The position numbers and the translations under genes are program-made. Positions 35,801 through 49,780 of a stretch of 64,000 nucleotides of DNA are shown here, in pieces. This stretch comes from Phoronis australis. Its lineage: Eukaryota > Phoronida > Phoronidae. How positions within the stretch are numbered: the first letter of the stretch is position 1; every line of letters starts with the position of its first letter. A model generated the notes under the pieces. It saw nothing but the letters and a program-made list of their open reading frames with translations. It was not told where the DNA came from and made no database searches. The stretch is from NCBI GenBank assembly GCA_002633005.1, contig NMRA01000346.1:393444-457443 (forward strand), in the 5' to 3' direction.

Positions 35801-36633
35801 AAATCATTTCTTGTCGGCACAGGAATTCTGTCACACTTCGGAATTTCTCTATCCAATTCCATGTACTTATTTTTTTGTTCTTCTGTTGCACAAGATTCAT
35901 GTTGACTGCATGCACCAGTTTGCGCCGACACGACATTGACAGAATTTGGATCACATGATCTGTTTAATGGGTTGCATTTAGATTTGTATACATCAGCTAT
36001 TGTTATATTTGTGGTAGAATTAAGACGGAATAAGTTATCCATAATGTACTGTTCATGAAGTCCTTGAGGTAGCTTCATGCCAAATGGAGATCTGAACACC
36101 TGACAATGATGGTTTACAAAGTCTGTGATTGTAGATGGAGAAATTGGCCCCTTATAAATTTCACAGGTGGGTTTTGGAGATGTTGGAATTATAGACAGGC
36201 ACGTCCTATCCCGCTTCTTCTTAGGAAAAACCACAACAAATCTTGAAGTAGTGTAATCATCTCCAAACTCCGACCTTTGATTGTCCGACGACTGATCTGA
36301 ATCTGAAAATTCCATTCTACAGAATTCCCTGAAATCAGCTCTTGACAAAAATCCAAACACAACACTGCTCTCTTGTCGAAACGCATAGCAAGTTTGTCCA
36401 AATGCATTCTGCACATGATCACTAACTCTCTTGTTATCGGGCAAATTTAGTTCGCCCGTGTGTTGATTTGAGTTGGCAAGACCAACTCCAAGAACAAAAC
36501 AGCTGTCATGACTTTCTCTGGAGACACGTGAGTGGTCAACACGTTGGAATTGATAACATTCGGACATGTCGGAAGAGCCTGCGACTGCGAAAAGCGAAAC
36601 AAGTGCGTATCCGAAACCAAATGTTGCCATCAT
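32881..36633 (-). CDS. Secretory-pathway JmjC/cupin-8 domain oxygenase, 581 aa, four coding exons, complete
   Basis: Predicted Fe(II)/2-oxoglutarate-dependent oxygenase of the JmjC/cupin-8 type. The coding exons (minus strand) are 36633-35296, 34552-34370, 33519-33380 and 32965-32881. All introns are GT-AG with phases 0, 0 and 2, and the total is 582 codons including TAA. Two ATGs stand in tandem at the start, followed by a hydrophobic stretch (about residues 2-20) that reads as a signal peptide. Residues about 20-265 are Cys-rich with several N-glycosylation sequons and resemble nothing I recognise. The catalytic domain spans about 270-555. The iron ligands are His436 and Asp438 (LHFDPFD, end of exon 1) and distal His536 (FWWHEV, exon 3). 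Lys450/451 just after the first junction is in the usual position for a 2-oxoglutarate-binding lysine. The C-terminus follows the NFWYEP motif and carries a C-x-x-C pair (Cys565/Cys568). No KDEL-type tail is present. The nearest animal relatives by architecture would be lumenal or secreted JmjC proteins such as JMJD8. The substrate cannot be inferred. The fourth exon was found by looking for the NFW-YEP continuation and fits the frame exactly. Confidence 0.88.
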
Positions 36634-39600
36634 ACAACGGAATAACAGCGCTTAAACACCTGGCAAAGACTGCGCGAAGGAGGATTGAGAAAAACATACA
36701 ACTTGTGAACCTACGAAACAACGAGAACACATCCAAGTGGACGTCTTGATTCAGACGCGGGAGCAATTGATTGGTTAAGATTATCTCAAAAGCAAAATAC
36801 TTCGATTCCAGCGCCCTCATACACGTATGACCTGAACCAATGAAGACTGAAAACCATGGACATCATGTCTGTGCTGAGGACATATTTTACCCTAATCAAC
36901 GGCACGTAACCTAACACTTAAGAAAAAAGTCTATAAAAAGCTGACAAACAACTGGAAAAAATAAACTCACACGTGAAAGCATAATACTCGTGGAGGCCCA
37001 CAATGTTTTCAAGTTCTCAACATCCGACCAGGCGCCAGTGGAATTTGGTAGGATTCAGTTTGAAATAGATAACTGAGTTTTGGAATCAGAATCAGAAATC
37101 CGACTGAAAAATATGAAAAACAAGTCTGCAAGTAGATTTACATGCATCAAGACCCGGAACGCCCAGAAAGTTCTGCCATACTCTCTGGAAGTGAAAAAAT
37201 CAAGAAAATCTTTAACATATTGAGCACATTGAATTTCCTATGCGGAAAACGTCCACATGAATTTGACAGGAACTGCTACTTGCCAGGAGGATATTTTAAC
37301 CGAAAATTCCAACAGAATCCTACTACTAGATATATTGCCCGGTTGACGCCTTATGTTTGGCACTGGAATAATTAGATATCGAGCAAAACAGCCAATGAAC
37401 TGAAAACAATTTCAATAACCAATTCAAGAAGGAAAAGGTAAGCGATAGGTGAGTCTAAGATATCATGAAAATAATTGGGAGACACGTCGCTTAGACCAAC
37501 CCGTAGCCGCAGAAAGAAATGACAGTCGAAATTATGAGCGTGAAAGATGTCGCCGAATAAAAAAATTGATATAAGTACAATTAAAATTAAGATTCCTGTC
37601 AGCAAACGATTGTAAAGGATTACCTGCAAGTACATGACGGCATCTTGTCCATCAATGTCTAAGAATAGCTAGTGAAACTCCAGTTGGAATTTATGAATCA
37701 TGGTTCAAATAATTCTCAAGGGCATCAGTTTGCAATAAAACAAGTACATTTTATTTACGAAAGAGCCCCCGGACACTTTTTGCTACTGGACGATTCCGAA
37801 AATGCTGCTAGGACTCTCTTGGAAATCCTTCATATTCTCAGCTCTCAACCGGCTTTGCTTCAGTGTTTAGTGTGTCTTTATCGTGAACTTGGTATTGCTC
37901 GCTATCATTAAACGCCAGAATAACAAAACCTCACCGCAAAATCATCATTTTTCAAAGCAAATAATCTGCTACTTAAAAAAATTACATGCAACAAGTTAAG
38001 CAATGCCGTAAAACAACGAGTGGCTTTCTGACAAACACATATCTCAAGAATACTTGCACTGTACGTGTACGTTGGAACTCATCATTGTAAAATTAAGAAG
38101 AAAAAGTACCGAGATTCAAAAGAGAGCGAAAACAAGCTGCCAGTACATACCATATATTTGATATATTATTAAAATATTTGAAATTAAATGTTATGCCTGA
38201 ATCTTTTGTTGTAAAAATCCCGTAAAATTTCTCCAACAGGAATTCCAATGGACAGTTGTATATTTTTTACAATCGAATCCTATCTATAGTATGTTTACAG
38301 GATTTATTTTTGGTAGGATCCCATATAGGATATCTACATTCCCATGGGAATAATCCTATCGTAAAATTTATTGAAGGTTGAAATTTTAAACTTCCATCAC
38401 AAAGGCCGGTGCAGAGTACATGTGTCTGTAAAGACGCGCAGAAGTTTAAATCTTACAAAAAAACACATATGGTTTCTGATTTGGTACCATGACCATATAA
38501 CTAACCAACTGCCTACGTTGGCACATTATTTCAACAACGATCATCACTGGTCATTTCTGAAAAAAAAAAATATTCCGAGGTACTTAACCTCGTTCAAAAT
38601 TCCTTAATAACAGGTTCGTTATGCAGATTGAGAGATGTATTAGCCTGCACAAGTAATTAAGATCTAATACAAATGGTTGCACTTTATTGAATAGGTTGTT
38701 CATAACATCTCAACAACCACCGATAGAGGTTGAAAGCAACGTAGACGTCATTACACTAATAGGCCTACAAGAGATGGTTCACTCAGGTTAGACATACGGG
38801 AGCTACTACAGCATGACAGTGTTTTTATATAGCGTAAAGAATTTTCGATTGAACTCCAGTAATGCTTCCAAGAAGTAAAGTGCTTGGTTCGTGGTGGCAC
38901 AATAAAACATAAATGTCCAGGAAAGGCAGACCACTGCTGTGCAAACTGGCAGCCAGGATTAATTTAGCCTTACACCAGCAGCGCGATGCTTTTACACCGA
39001 CCGGTTTACAGTTGCAGCGGTAGAGTGGACGGGAGGGGGCAAAAGTCATAATTCTTCCAACTCGTGGATGGAAGCCAAAACTAATTATTGATCGTTCTTC
39101 TTAGAATGTTGTAATTTTCACACAAAGATTGCCTAACTTCGATCAACGTGATTTTTTCCATTCAAAAGTCAATTCTATTTACATGTACGTTGTGGGTTCA
39201 AACTTGTTTTGTTTATCTCATGTATGTTCTGTCCCATTTTTGACTTTAAACTTTCGCGTCCTAAATTGCGTTGACGGTAAAAAATAGATAGTTTCCTCAA
39301 GGGACTGCATAACTTCCTGGATCTACCCTGTTCACTGCTGGCCGGTTTGTACCAACCTTTAATTGGTGCAGGTGTTATCAGTTATTCAAAAGTCTATCAA
39401 CTTTACTATATGCTGAAACTTTACACCTGCGTGGGATTACACGATCAAAACTCCAGAACTGAGAACCACATTTGACTGCGATCATTTGACTTTGTGTTTT
39501 ATCGAACGAGACTCTAGATCAGATCGTGATTTTGAAAATTTCTTGGTTTTAACAGGGACATATTGTACGCCGTGGTCCTTGGGGCGACCTCAGGTCAGTG

Positions 39601-42600
39601 CAGACGATCGACGCGTACGTGGTCAGACGTCTGAAACGGCATCATGCAGAGAACAACTGGCCATAGCTCCGAATCACGAATGGATTACATGGTAATGAAT
39701 TTGTGTCCACTATGGTTTAAGTCAGCCAACTAGAAGTCCAGTGACCGATCAGGCGGGCCGGGGGGCCACTGGATCCGCCCAAAAACTTTGCAACTTTGGC
39801 GCCCCCTCGCGGATTGACACCAATTTGTGCAGACGTCCTTAATTGTCCCATCCGTTGCATTCCCATCCTTAGTTCACAGTTTGTTGCCTTTTGTACCCCA
39901 CAGATGTGGTGCTTTAAGCAAGTTCCAGCTATCCCTAAACCCAAACCATTTCCAGGTGTTTTACGACAACAAAAGAACATTCGCATGTAGATGATTTCGT
40001 ACAGGGCTTGCCCCCTGTTGTCATAAAGAAGTACGATTCTGTTTTTATAAAATACCAAATTTGTCTATTATTGAACATTTAATGGGAGATTTTAATTTTA
40101 AGGTATTTTTAATATGTAACTTTTTAAAAAATAAGACAAAAAAAATTAATTTGATGAAAGCAAAATATGTTTATTGGAGCTTTGCAATAATCAGCCAATC
40201 AAAAAGAGGGTATTCTATTTAACCAGCAACACCCCACCCTTGGAATTTCGATAGGAAACCTCGCACGGAGTCTAAGGTAGTGCAAAGAATGTGAGTGATT
40301 TTTGATTTGTCTTCTAGTTTACCAATGCCTCAGAACGGTAACTCGATATTTTCATTATTTCAAAACGGAACAATGATCTTAGGTTGCGAGTCTTGTGCCC
40401 AGCTTTCTGTTTCTTTCGAGTCACGGACTGGCCCAGACCCAAGGCCAAGCCTGTCAATGACAGTGGGGCAAAATTTCCGTCGCTGAGCAGGAACATATTA
40501 CATATGTGATTCTCAAACACAAGTAATAGTGATATGCCCGGTTTTGGTTATCTCGTTGAACAAAGTTAACTCCTGTCCGATGAATAATTCCAGTGACGAT
40601 TTGGTGTATTGTTAGAAGTGCTTGCATGTAGGGACGTGACAAAAAAATTCAAATTCTTATTTAATATTTAAAAATGCATTGATTTAAAAAAACATCCAAA
40701 ACAGATTCAAACAAAAAAAAAATTAACAAATTCCGTTGAGCCGTTGACTTTTTATGAACGTTTGAAGAGCGATAATTAGCCCTTTATTTTAGTCCACTGA
40801 ATACATGTAAATGAATGGGTGTATATGTGACCCAAAATTAGTTTTTTCACAATAACTTCCTCAATACTTTTAATAACAACGTGAAAATTTCAGGATATGA
40901 CATTTACTTAGTGAGAGACATTTTTAAGACAACAAAAAATTCCAAATTCCAAAATGGCGGACAATATGGCCACCATTACGACTGCAAAAACGTCTTATTT
41001 TACGTTAACGAACTATATGGTGTGACATACCATTAACGAACTATATGGTGTAATATATCAAATGATAGGTCTTTTCATTGCTTTTTTGAANTGACAATCT
41101 TAATCCTTGTTTGTCTCCGTAAGCAGAGTTTTGAAACGGTCGCTGATATCTCCGGCCATTTTGAATGAGGCCCTAAAGTCGTGACCGTTTCGGTTAGACG
41201 GAAATACACGAAGTAAGACCACACAAGTCAACTACAGTGCGTACAGTTACTCTAGATGAAATAAAAATGCATTGCATTGTTTATTAATTCAGTTGCAATT
41301 GAAATAAATTGTTATATGTTTTGCACCCAACTTTGATGTGCACAGACGTTTTCAATGAGGTTGTTCACATAAAACGCTAAGGACCCAGCATCAATTATCT
41401 CTCTGTATTTTATTGCTTTGGCCTTACAAAACTTTATTGACCCTGGGACATTTTGATACATTGTTCAAGCTACCCCTGGAGCTCGTGTTTGAGTAAATCT
41501 GAACAATGAATATTTTCGAAAATATATCCCAAAAATGCTCAAAAAAGTGGATTAGTGAAATATGCTGTTTTTAAGATACATTTGAAAAAAGAAGCCACTC
41601 ACTCACTGTTTGTTATCATATTGTGAATATCAACACGTCCGGGTATTCGTTTGACGTTCGTAAGCAGACGAACGCTGGAAACTTCAACGCTAGATGTCAC
41701 GGGACCGCGCAGAAGAGGAAATAAGATCGTTCACGACTTTAGGGCACTCACGACTTTAGGACCTCTGACGGTACTACTTTGGCAATTACATCGCCCTGAA
41801 ATTGAATGCCACAGGCATACTGGGGCGATGGTACATCCCCATAAGAAGTTACTTGTTAAAAAATACAGCAAATAAAATCGAATGAAACATGCATGTATAC
41901 TCATGTAGTTATAAGTAACACATACCATGACTCTGGATACAATTTAGTCTACATAACTTGAACATATCCATGAAAATCCGATCGCAGTTCCTTCGAGTTT
42001 CTCTCACCGTCTACCATTTTGAGGAAGTTACATGAAATCACGCCTGTTGACGAACAAAAAGTCCAAGGGACACAAATCTAACAAATTTCACCTAGCATCT
42101 TCCTATGCTATTTTGCAAGTGTCGCGCCGCATATCACTGTGATCACGCGCTTCACTCAATTTTGCGCTAGCCTTTGCCTAACTCACGCGACTCACTTGAA
42201 ATATTTTGTGGTTATCTTGCGCAGGGACAGTGAAAAAGTTAACGGTGACCAAAAAAATGGAGTTGGAATTCTTCTCCAAAGTCACCTTAATTCTCATAGC
42301 TATGCTTCATCGAAGATAGAAGCAGAAGGTATCTATCGCCCGTTTGAAATACACAAGACGAAATCAGTACAGAAAGCGACGGGAAGCATTGTAGCCCCTA
42401 ACCGGCCTAATAGTAAATGTACAGCTGTACACTGATGTGGGTTAAAAACTGACCAGATAAAATCTGACACAAAACTAGTCATTAAAAACTACACTCTTCC
42501 TTCAGTACTCTAAATTATTTACTGGTGTTGAAAAAATTGGCATTCTACGGTAATTCTGCTGCTAAATTTGTCTTTCGCATCGGCTTTTGCCGCCATTAAA

Positions 42601-42918
42601 TTTTGCCTACCGGCCAGTTTCTTCCTTTACCGATTCCAACTGTTGTTCTTTCATAAGGTTGTGTACACATCAACAATTATCAGAACTGATTTCACTTTAT
42701 TATAAGTTTTTAGAATTTTGATATCAGCAAACTGAATGGCGTGTACGCGTGTCACGAGCGTACTGTTTTCAAAATGGCGACATGCTTTTTCTTGTTACAA
42801 AACTCGGAGAATTACGCATGAAAATTACGCTTATTAGATTTGTTTTCATTTAAACGGCTGTAATTTCACTTGAGTGTCGGTTGACTCCTGCATTTTGCAT
42901 GCACCTGTGCCACTCTTT
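36634..42918. other. Upstream of the JmjC gene; no gene recognised
   Basis: The JmjC promoter should lie just above 36633 on the minus strand; I see no clear TATA box. A plus-strand frame of 79 codons (37672-37911) has no recognisable motif. The rest is AT-rich with scattered repeats, including a GCGCCCCCTCGCGG patch at 39800. Confidence 0.4.
41005..41060 (+). repeat. 28-bp tandem duplication
   Basis: TTAACGAACTATATGGTGT starts at 41005 and again at 41033. An N lies nearby at 41091. Confidence 0.85.
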
Positions 42919-43442
42919 AGCAAGGCTTGGAATTTTCCGCGGAAACGAGGATTTCCGCTTTTTTCAAATGTTCTGTCCGCGTATTTTATTATATTTCTGC
43001 GTAAAAAAAAATCGGATTTGATATAAAATTTCCGCGGCAAATTTCTTTCTTACCACGGCGTTGCCGACGACTTTCACCTTGAAAAGCGGAAGTTGCTCTT
43101 TATGTTTCGGAGGAACGTAAATTGTCAACATTGGCGTGGCATCTGGGATAGCGTGGTGGATTTCCTCAATGGAGGCTCGTGTGATCGTAAAGCTCAGTGA
43201 CAAATACTACGACTCTGCAGCCACAAGTGTGTGAAGGTGGAAGTGGCGTACGAGCTAAAAAAGACGCAGACGCACGGTTCTGGAGGCGGTACCGTTTTTT
43301 TTTCTTTTTTTAAAATTTTTTTTAGTCCTCCCGATTGTTGTGGGCAAAAGGTCCACACCGACTATTTCAAGGCCGGCTGCGCGCATGGTTCGGGCCTTAA
43401 AAATTTCCGCGTTTTTTGTCATTGGTCATTCCAAGCCTTGCT
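42919..43442. mobile_element. 524-bp element with perfect 15-bp terminal inverted repeats
   Basis: AGCAAGGCTTGGAAT at 42919-42933 and its exact reverse complement at 43428-43442. Both ends are followed inward by TTTCCGCG-type sequence. The flanks give no convincing target duplication. The size and TIRs suggest a non-autonomous DNA transposon. Confidence 0.6.
43052..43215 (-). other. Coding-like block inside the TIR element
   Basis: On the minus strand an open frame runs YLSLSFTITRASIEEIHHAIPD, then TPMLTIYVPPKHKEQLPLFKVKVVGNAV, ending at a GTAAGA donor-like site. There is no in-frame ATG; an AG acceptor-like site lies just before it. It reads like a real exon, either of the autonomous parent element or captured from a host gene. 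The family is not recognised. Confidence 0.35.
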
Positions 43443-46400
43443 TTAGCTTTACATGTTGATACAAATTTCACGGCGAGGTGACAAGCAGAACTAACCAGGC
43501 TGTGTGCAATTTCGAGGTCTTTAGGAACTCAATACACAGTGGTACATAGCTGTATTTTGACAATAGTTTTCATACAACTAGGTGGCTGGCTAACTATTAC
43601 TAAACTATTGAAACCCTGATACTTTGGTACTACCGTACTTGCTAAGTAGCAGTCAAGCGCTATGTAAGAACACAGTTTGGCATTGGAAAGTCTTTCAACG
43701 GCTTCCTTGGCACTGGGCAATGTAGCCAGTGTTCCTTGATCAAGGGATCCACGCAATCCATGAATAAGGAACCCATTATTTACTGGAGGAAACTGGTTCT
43801 CTAAATCATGGACCGCTATAAATTCAGTCAGTGACTGTTTCTTTTTTGCTTGGCGTCCTGGGTATTTTTGGTAATAATTCAGGAAGTGCCTTGTGGCCTA
43901 ATTGTCCACGTCTTTAAATTTTAAGTTTTCTGATTAATCGCTATTTATTCACAGCACTTTTGTCAACTGTATTCGACTGTGTCTCAGATCATGCTGATGC
44001 AAGTGTTGCTGCCTTATTCATCAGCCTAGCATTACCGTACTAGGTTGGCAGTCCTCATGTATATTTATCATATCGACTTTTGAGTGAAATATATTGAAAA
44101 CCAGAGAGCTCAGTAAGTTCAGACTTACCAGTCAGTTAACTTTGTCCTCTACTCTTGCAGCTGAGTTGGATTCAATCCTGTTACCAGTGTAATTTAACTT
44201 GCAGCATGTTAAAAATCGTCTGTTGACAGTCACATTTTAAGGCCAAAGACCTGATCTTTTTTAGTCAGGTGACCCATAATTTTCATTTACACTTAAACAA
44301 AAATGAAATGGAGATAATTGCAGTTTTGGCAACTGCATTTATATCAAATTCACAGATAACTATAATATTACCATACACATTGTTTAAGTATACTTTTTAT
44401 CAATCAAAAGATAAATCAATTGAGCAATCCCATTACAGGGTCACTGCCTATATGCTTTCACTGTCCACAAATGATGTATTGCCAAAAATCTTGCCGTATT
44501 TCCTCTAAGTTAACTGTTTTCTTATTTTTTTATTACTGCAAGAGTTTACATGAAATGTGTTCTCCTGTGGGCTTGATTGGCGGTAGTCGAATATAACGTG
44601 CCCATATTTTGAGAATCAGTTTCCTCCACTGGATAACGGGCATCAAACTGGTTCTTAAATTGTGGGTACATTATATCCGGCTATTGCCTAATTTCCTGCT
44701 GAGCAACATGCTTTCTGAACATTATCTCCAATATCGGAGATAAATTTTGAGTGGAACAAAACTTTCGTCAATTCTTTACTGATCATTTACATATTTTGTA
44801 TGATTAAATTAAAAAATCCAGTCCTGATTTACTTGGCCATGACATGATTTGTCAGCTGACCTACGTAATTTAAATATTTATAATAAAACACTGGGACTGC
44901 AAGTCAAGTAATTATATTAGTAGGGTATTAGTAACCTAATGTTTGCCAAGTAATTAATTTTCACATATCTAATACATATTATTTGATTTCTTAGATTTTA
45001 ATAGCAGTCTTGGTATAAGCAGTTGGAACAATTCCCGATCCAGTAAAGCCAAATAATTAAAGAATTACAGAATACTTATTGTGCTGTGCTACACTAAGAA
45101 ATTGAAATGTGTCTCAAACAGAAATTTTCAATACTAGTTCTTAAAATACATTAAGATTTCCTTTTTCAGTCCAGAAGTTATTCCTTTTTTTTAAAAATAA
45201 ACATCACTTTACACCAAGAAACTGTGGTGCAGAAAAAACCCCAAAAATAACACATCAGCTAAAATGTGACCACCACACAACAAAAAAAAAACATTGCAGA
45301 AGTACAATTAACATGCCATGAAAACATGACCACTCAGGAGTATATGACCATGAACAAGACGTCATTCACTTGAAGCAAGATGGCAGATCCAGATTGCGAA
45401 CTTTTGAGTGGCGCTGTGAGAGATCTGGTGTCTGCAATAGTCAATCATCTATGTTTCAACAGAATGCGCAGAGAAGTTTGTATTTCTTGGTGAGATATTG
45501 CTTAGCACTAAGTCCTTGCGCACCTGGTGCCGACATCATCACTTTGAGGGGTCTGGTACCCCTGGATCATCATATGCTCCTGAAGGGTCATGTGCTCCTG
45601 GTATGACGATATTTTTGCTGGTACATGATTTGGTACTGGCATGGTATGTAATATTTCTGAGAAGATTTTTATATATGTATATATCACATATTTTAGTGTT
45701 AAGGTTATCTAAAACATTACTTATTGTTCTCCATTTTAACTGGCATGTCAAAAAGCAGGCTTTGTCAACTATTAAATGTATATCTGAAAGAAGAAAGATT
45801 CTAGATTGTTAAATACGTTTTGTATTTACGTACGGTTATTATTATTGTAAACACATTTTTAGTCAGAATTTAATTTGTAAGACAGTAAGAGGTATATTTG
45901 TTATTCATACTAAAACAACCCCTAGTTCAGTTTTAATGAAAACTTTTTTTAAATGAAAACTTTTTTAAATGGAATCTTTACCGGTTACCTCATAAACAGT
46001 GTTAGGAATTTTCGATTGATCTTTTAAGTTGGTTTCTATGACATCAGCTTCCAAATATAAGGTATTTTTGTACAAAAATAGGAGTTGTATTCGTCTATGA
46101 TACATTCCGCAAACACTAGGGCTTAATATCGAAAATCCTAAGAGCATTTTCGAGATTGATGAGTAAATATTAAGTGTGGAAAGTTTCAACGAAATCCACC
46201 AAGCCATTTTTGAGAATTCGTGTTCCTAAGTTCAAATGGAAGTCGATTTGTCGAAGCCTAGAAAAAGCCAATTAAGTTGTCAGACTTAAAATGCTCAATG
46301 TGTTTGATTAATTATTCGTCGAAAACTTGTCTTCTGTCAATATATCCTATACATGCCTTAACCATGTTCGCTATATTTCAACATTCACTCGGAATGTCAA

Positions 46401-49400
46401 CTGAATTTGTTGTGTGTTATTAACTTAATTATCGCTAAAACTTGTTACCTTATGGTGGTCTCCAGTCCGACAGGCTAGGTCAACTGTGGATCTACCTAAA
46501 AGAAGGTCAGCAATTCATCGTTATACGCAGCAGGAACTCGGAGACTAATATGAAACCAAGTATGAAACGGACTACAGAAATCGAATCGATGATTAAAGTG
46601 TGCATCAGCATGAAAACGAAACAGCAAAATGTCAAATTACCTATCGACTTAAAATGAATTTGTGTGAGAATTTATATCTTTTCACAACTTGCTCTATTTG
46701 TGAACTCTAAGTCACAGAGGCATGCGGGGACTCTGAGCATTCGTTCTCATCGGTAGTATTTATGTAGAAGCACAACTCCCCAGGATCAAAACTGTTATGT
46801 CTTCGTTTTCCTGGCATCTTTCTATCATGTTCACCTCATTGACTCAATATTATGTTTACTCTGTGAATGAAAGGATTGAGGGTTCTAGTATGCATTTTAT
46901 TGCCTCTAGGTGTGGTCTTTGAAATCAAAAGTTACTTTTTGGACATAGGGCTAATTTATAATGGGAAATAATTGAGAAATCAAAGCTGCTTTCCATTGCC
47001 TGCCAAGGCTTTGGTGAAAATCAAATGTGTGCGTGTATTAGATGAGACTGGTTTTTAACCACGAATGTCATCAAATTTTAAATGTGTGATCATTTCATTT
47101 TCAAAATTTCCAGATCTAGGTCTGGTGTATGAGACATCCAAACCCATATTAATTTTACCAAGTTAGACTAGTTGTAGTTTTGACTGTATGTAACTGGTTG
47201 TCTTATGAGTGAGTTATCTCACAGTGAAGGATGACCAATATTCTTGTTTGGTTAAGTGGAGGCAATATTATGTTAATGGTAGTTAACACATCAGAGGATA
47301 AATAAACATGTCCCTGTACAAATCCAAACTCATGAAGATGATGAGTTCAGCCAACCTTACAGAACACTGACATTAGTGTGAACTGAATGTCTGTGGTTGT
47401 AGTCAGATCTCCTGCCTGTGAACATGTCTTCCTGCTGGGAAACCACTGATCATCCAGAGGAAGTTGTCTACTACTGGCAGCTTGGTGTATTTCTTTACTT
47501 TCTGTCACCAGACAGGCATTTGGTCCAGTTGATCTTGATCAACTTCCTGTGTGATTCAGAATTGAAACTTATTGGTTTCTTACTTGCATGATGCCATGTT
47601 AACTTAATTTGCTTTTGCATGTCCAAAAATTCCAAGTGCAGGAAGTACCAGGAAACATTGACTGAAGAACCTATCAATGAACTCTCATTTGGGCCTCAAT
47701 GTCATTTAGTCAGGAGACAACAATTGGAATGTTTGTTAATCATTGTGTAGGCTAGTACCTGGTAAAATTCTCTCCATAGGTTTTTCTGTCCTGTTTTTAA
47801 TTAGTTATCTGTATGCCAGTGGCCTTACAAATAAAGTTTCCATTGAGAAAATGTGCCTTAAGTCTAAAGAAGTTCACATTTTACCGAGCTTACTGAAGAA
47901 TTGCATTTTCTCAAATGAAAGTGATCACGTGACGTTGAGTGGCATGTTGTTGATTGAACTCCTCAGGAGTCTGTTTAATCTTGTTTTGGGCTGCATGTGT
48001 ATTTGAAATGCATGTAAGTTGTCTCGGAGAGCTTAACTTGCAAAAAACTACCGTATATACTGATTTATTAGTATCTGATAGTGTCCACCTCTGTTCTGGT
48101 GCATAGTGTTTGCTGTGCCTGCAAATCTATTTGGTTTGCTGGAGACTCCTGGAATTGATTTTTTAACTAGGCCAATCAATCATAGTATGTCCTGTGTTTC
48201 TTGCATAGCCCTGGGACTGCGAACTATTATTGATCTCTAGTAGAGGACTTTCTATGTGTGAGACTTACTAGTTTAAATAGACCTACAGCCTCATTTGTTC
48301 TGACCCTGGATACATGCCTTAGGGCCAGTTGCATATGAAACATATCATGCTCCAAATGCAAATGAGCTTATGTCATTGCTTAGGGTGCTGTCTTGCCTGA
48401 GGGAGTGCGGCAAATGTCTCAGTTGTTTGGTTTCCTTCATCTCTAGAGTGTGAATTGTTGTAGTATGTGGCTGATGGCTGCTGGTAGCCACTGACCATTA
48501 ATTGCATCACCTGACAAAAGCAAATCTCTGGTGTGTTTCTGTGCACTACATTTACCCTGATTACTATGATTGTTGTATGCAGGTTAGTGAGTATCTTAGT
48601 GCAAGCAGGGTAACAGTGAGACAAGGTAACTTTTACTTGAGGCTGACAGCAGAGCCCCCTGGCTCTGTCTTAGTTGTTTGCAAAGGAAATAGTAACTAGT
48701 GTGTATAATTAACATAGGTGCACAGTGTACACCCACTGGAACATTTATATTTAAACTTGATGCCCAGTGACATGTGGGCTTACCAGTCACCTTGAAAACG
48801 AGAACAAAAAATACCAACAAAGGAAGTTTTTTTTCATGAGTTGCCATATTTTGTACCTGCAGAGTGACTTGGGTGATTTTCAATTGATAATTACAAGCAT
48901 AGCCTGGTTTCTGACTTAATATTTGAATCAAAACCCAAGCTCTTTACTGGTTTACGGTCAACTTTTCTGTGCTTCTGGTGTTTTCTTGTAAAAATCCCAT
49001 GTCAGTTCAGGGTTCCAATTTCCATTGCTGCTTGACACTTGACTGTCTTGTGCCATACCAGTTGCATGATGCCCTGTCCTAGTTATGTTTCTCAGTTATT
49101 TAACTCAAACCCTATGTCATTCATACCAGCTGATCAGATTTGTTGAAAGAGCTTGTCATACATGGTTTCTTTTCATTGATGGTGAATGCTTTTCACCCTG
49201 TCAGACAATGGCTGTATGCAAGATCTAAATTTTTTCATTCATCTTCTCTGGCATACCTAGAATTCCTTAGTGGTCAGTTGCTGACCTACTTCTTTGTGCT
49301 TTCTGCAGTCCTGTATAGTTTCTCTAATTTGGGACAGTAAAACATAAATTATTTTGTTCAGGGTCACAGCATGTCCCAAATTCAAAAAATCGGCAATATT

Positions 49401-49780
49401 GGCAATCCTAATTTCAATAATCCCTGGAAAGACGCCAAAAATCCCCATGTTCGAAATTCTGGAATCAAATGTGTAGCCTACAATGAACACTTCATTTGTT
49501 TATACTTTGTAATATCTTCTGGGCAGTCTTACATATACTTTGTTTTAATTTGGAGTGATTTGGTGATTAATTTACTGGGATTACCAACCCAAACAATCTG
49601 TGTATGGTGTACAGCACAGGCTTTGGAACAAGCAATTATTCTAACTGGCATGGCGACCAATTTCTTATCCCCATCGATTGTTTTAACCACTAGTGATGAA
49701 TCAAGTGCTAAAGATATAGGACTTGTTCGTAAAACAGTGATCATTGTACTGATACTTAAAAACTACCAACGTACCCATAT
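43443..49780. other. No gene recognised apart from the tentative exon at 45380
   Basis: AT-rich. The open frames are short and low-complexity or hydrophobic by composition. Could include non-coding 5' exons and introns of PACSIN. Confidence 0.4.
45380..45489 (+). CDS. Possible first coding exon (36 codons)
   Basis: GCAAGATGGCAG begins MADPDCELLSGAVRDLVSAIVNH..., amphipathic in the middle, and ends TTCTTG|GTGAGA. The AAGATGGC start context and donor fit an animal first exon. If joined to the PACSIN 5' acceptor at 52579 it would only be an upstream reading frame, closed by a TAG before the PACSIN ATG. No other partner was found. Confidence 0.25.

Noticed and set aside
35539-36749. Several frames overlapping the JmjC first exon on both strands
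   Set aside because: They are shadows of the real exon, which has domain motifs, in-phase splice sites and a complete 3' end.
37672-37911. 79-codon plus-strand frame upstream of the JmjC gene
   Set aside because: No recognisable motif and no flanking splice or promoter evidence; within chance length for this much sequence.
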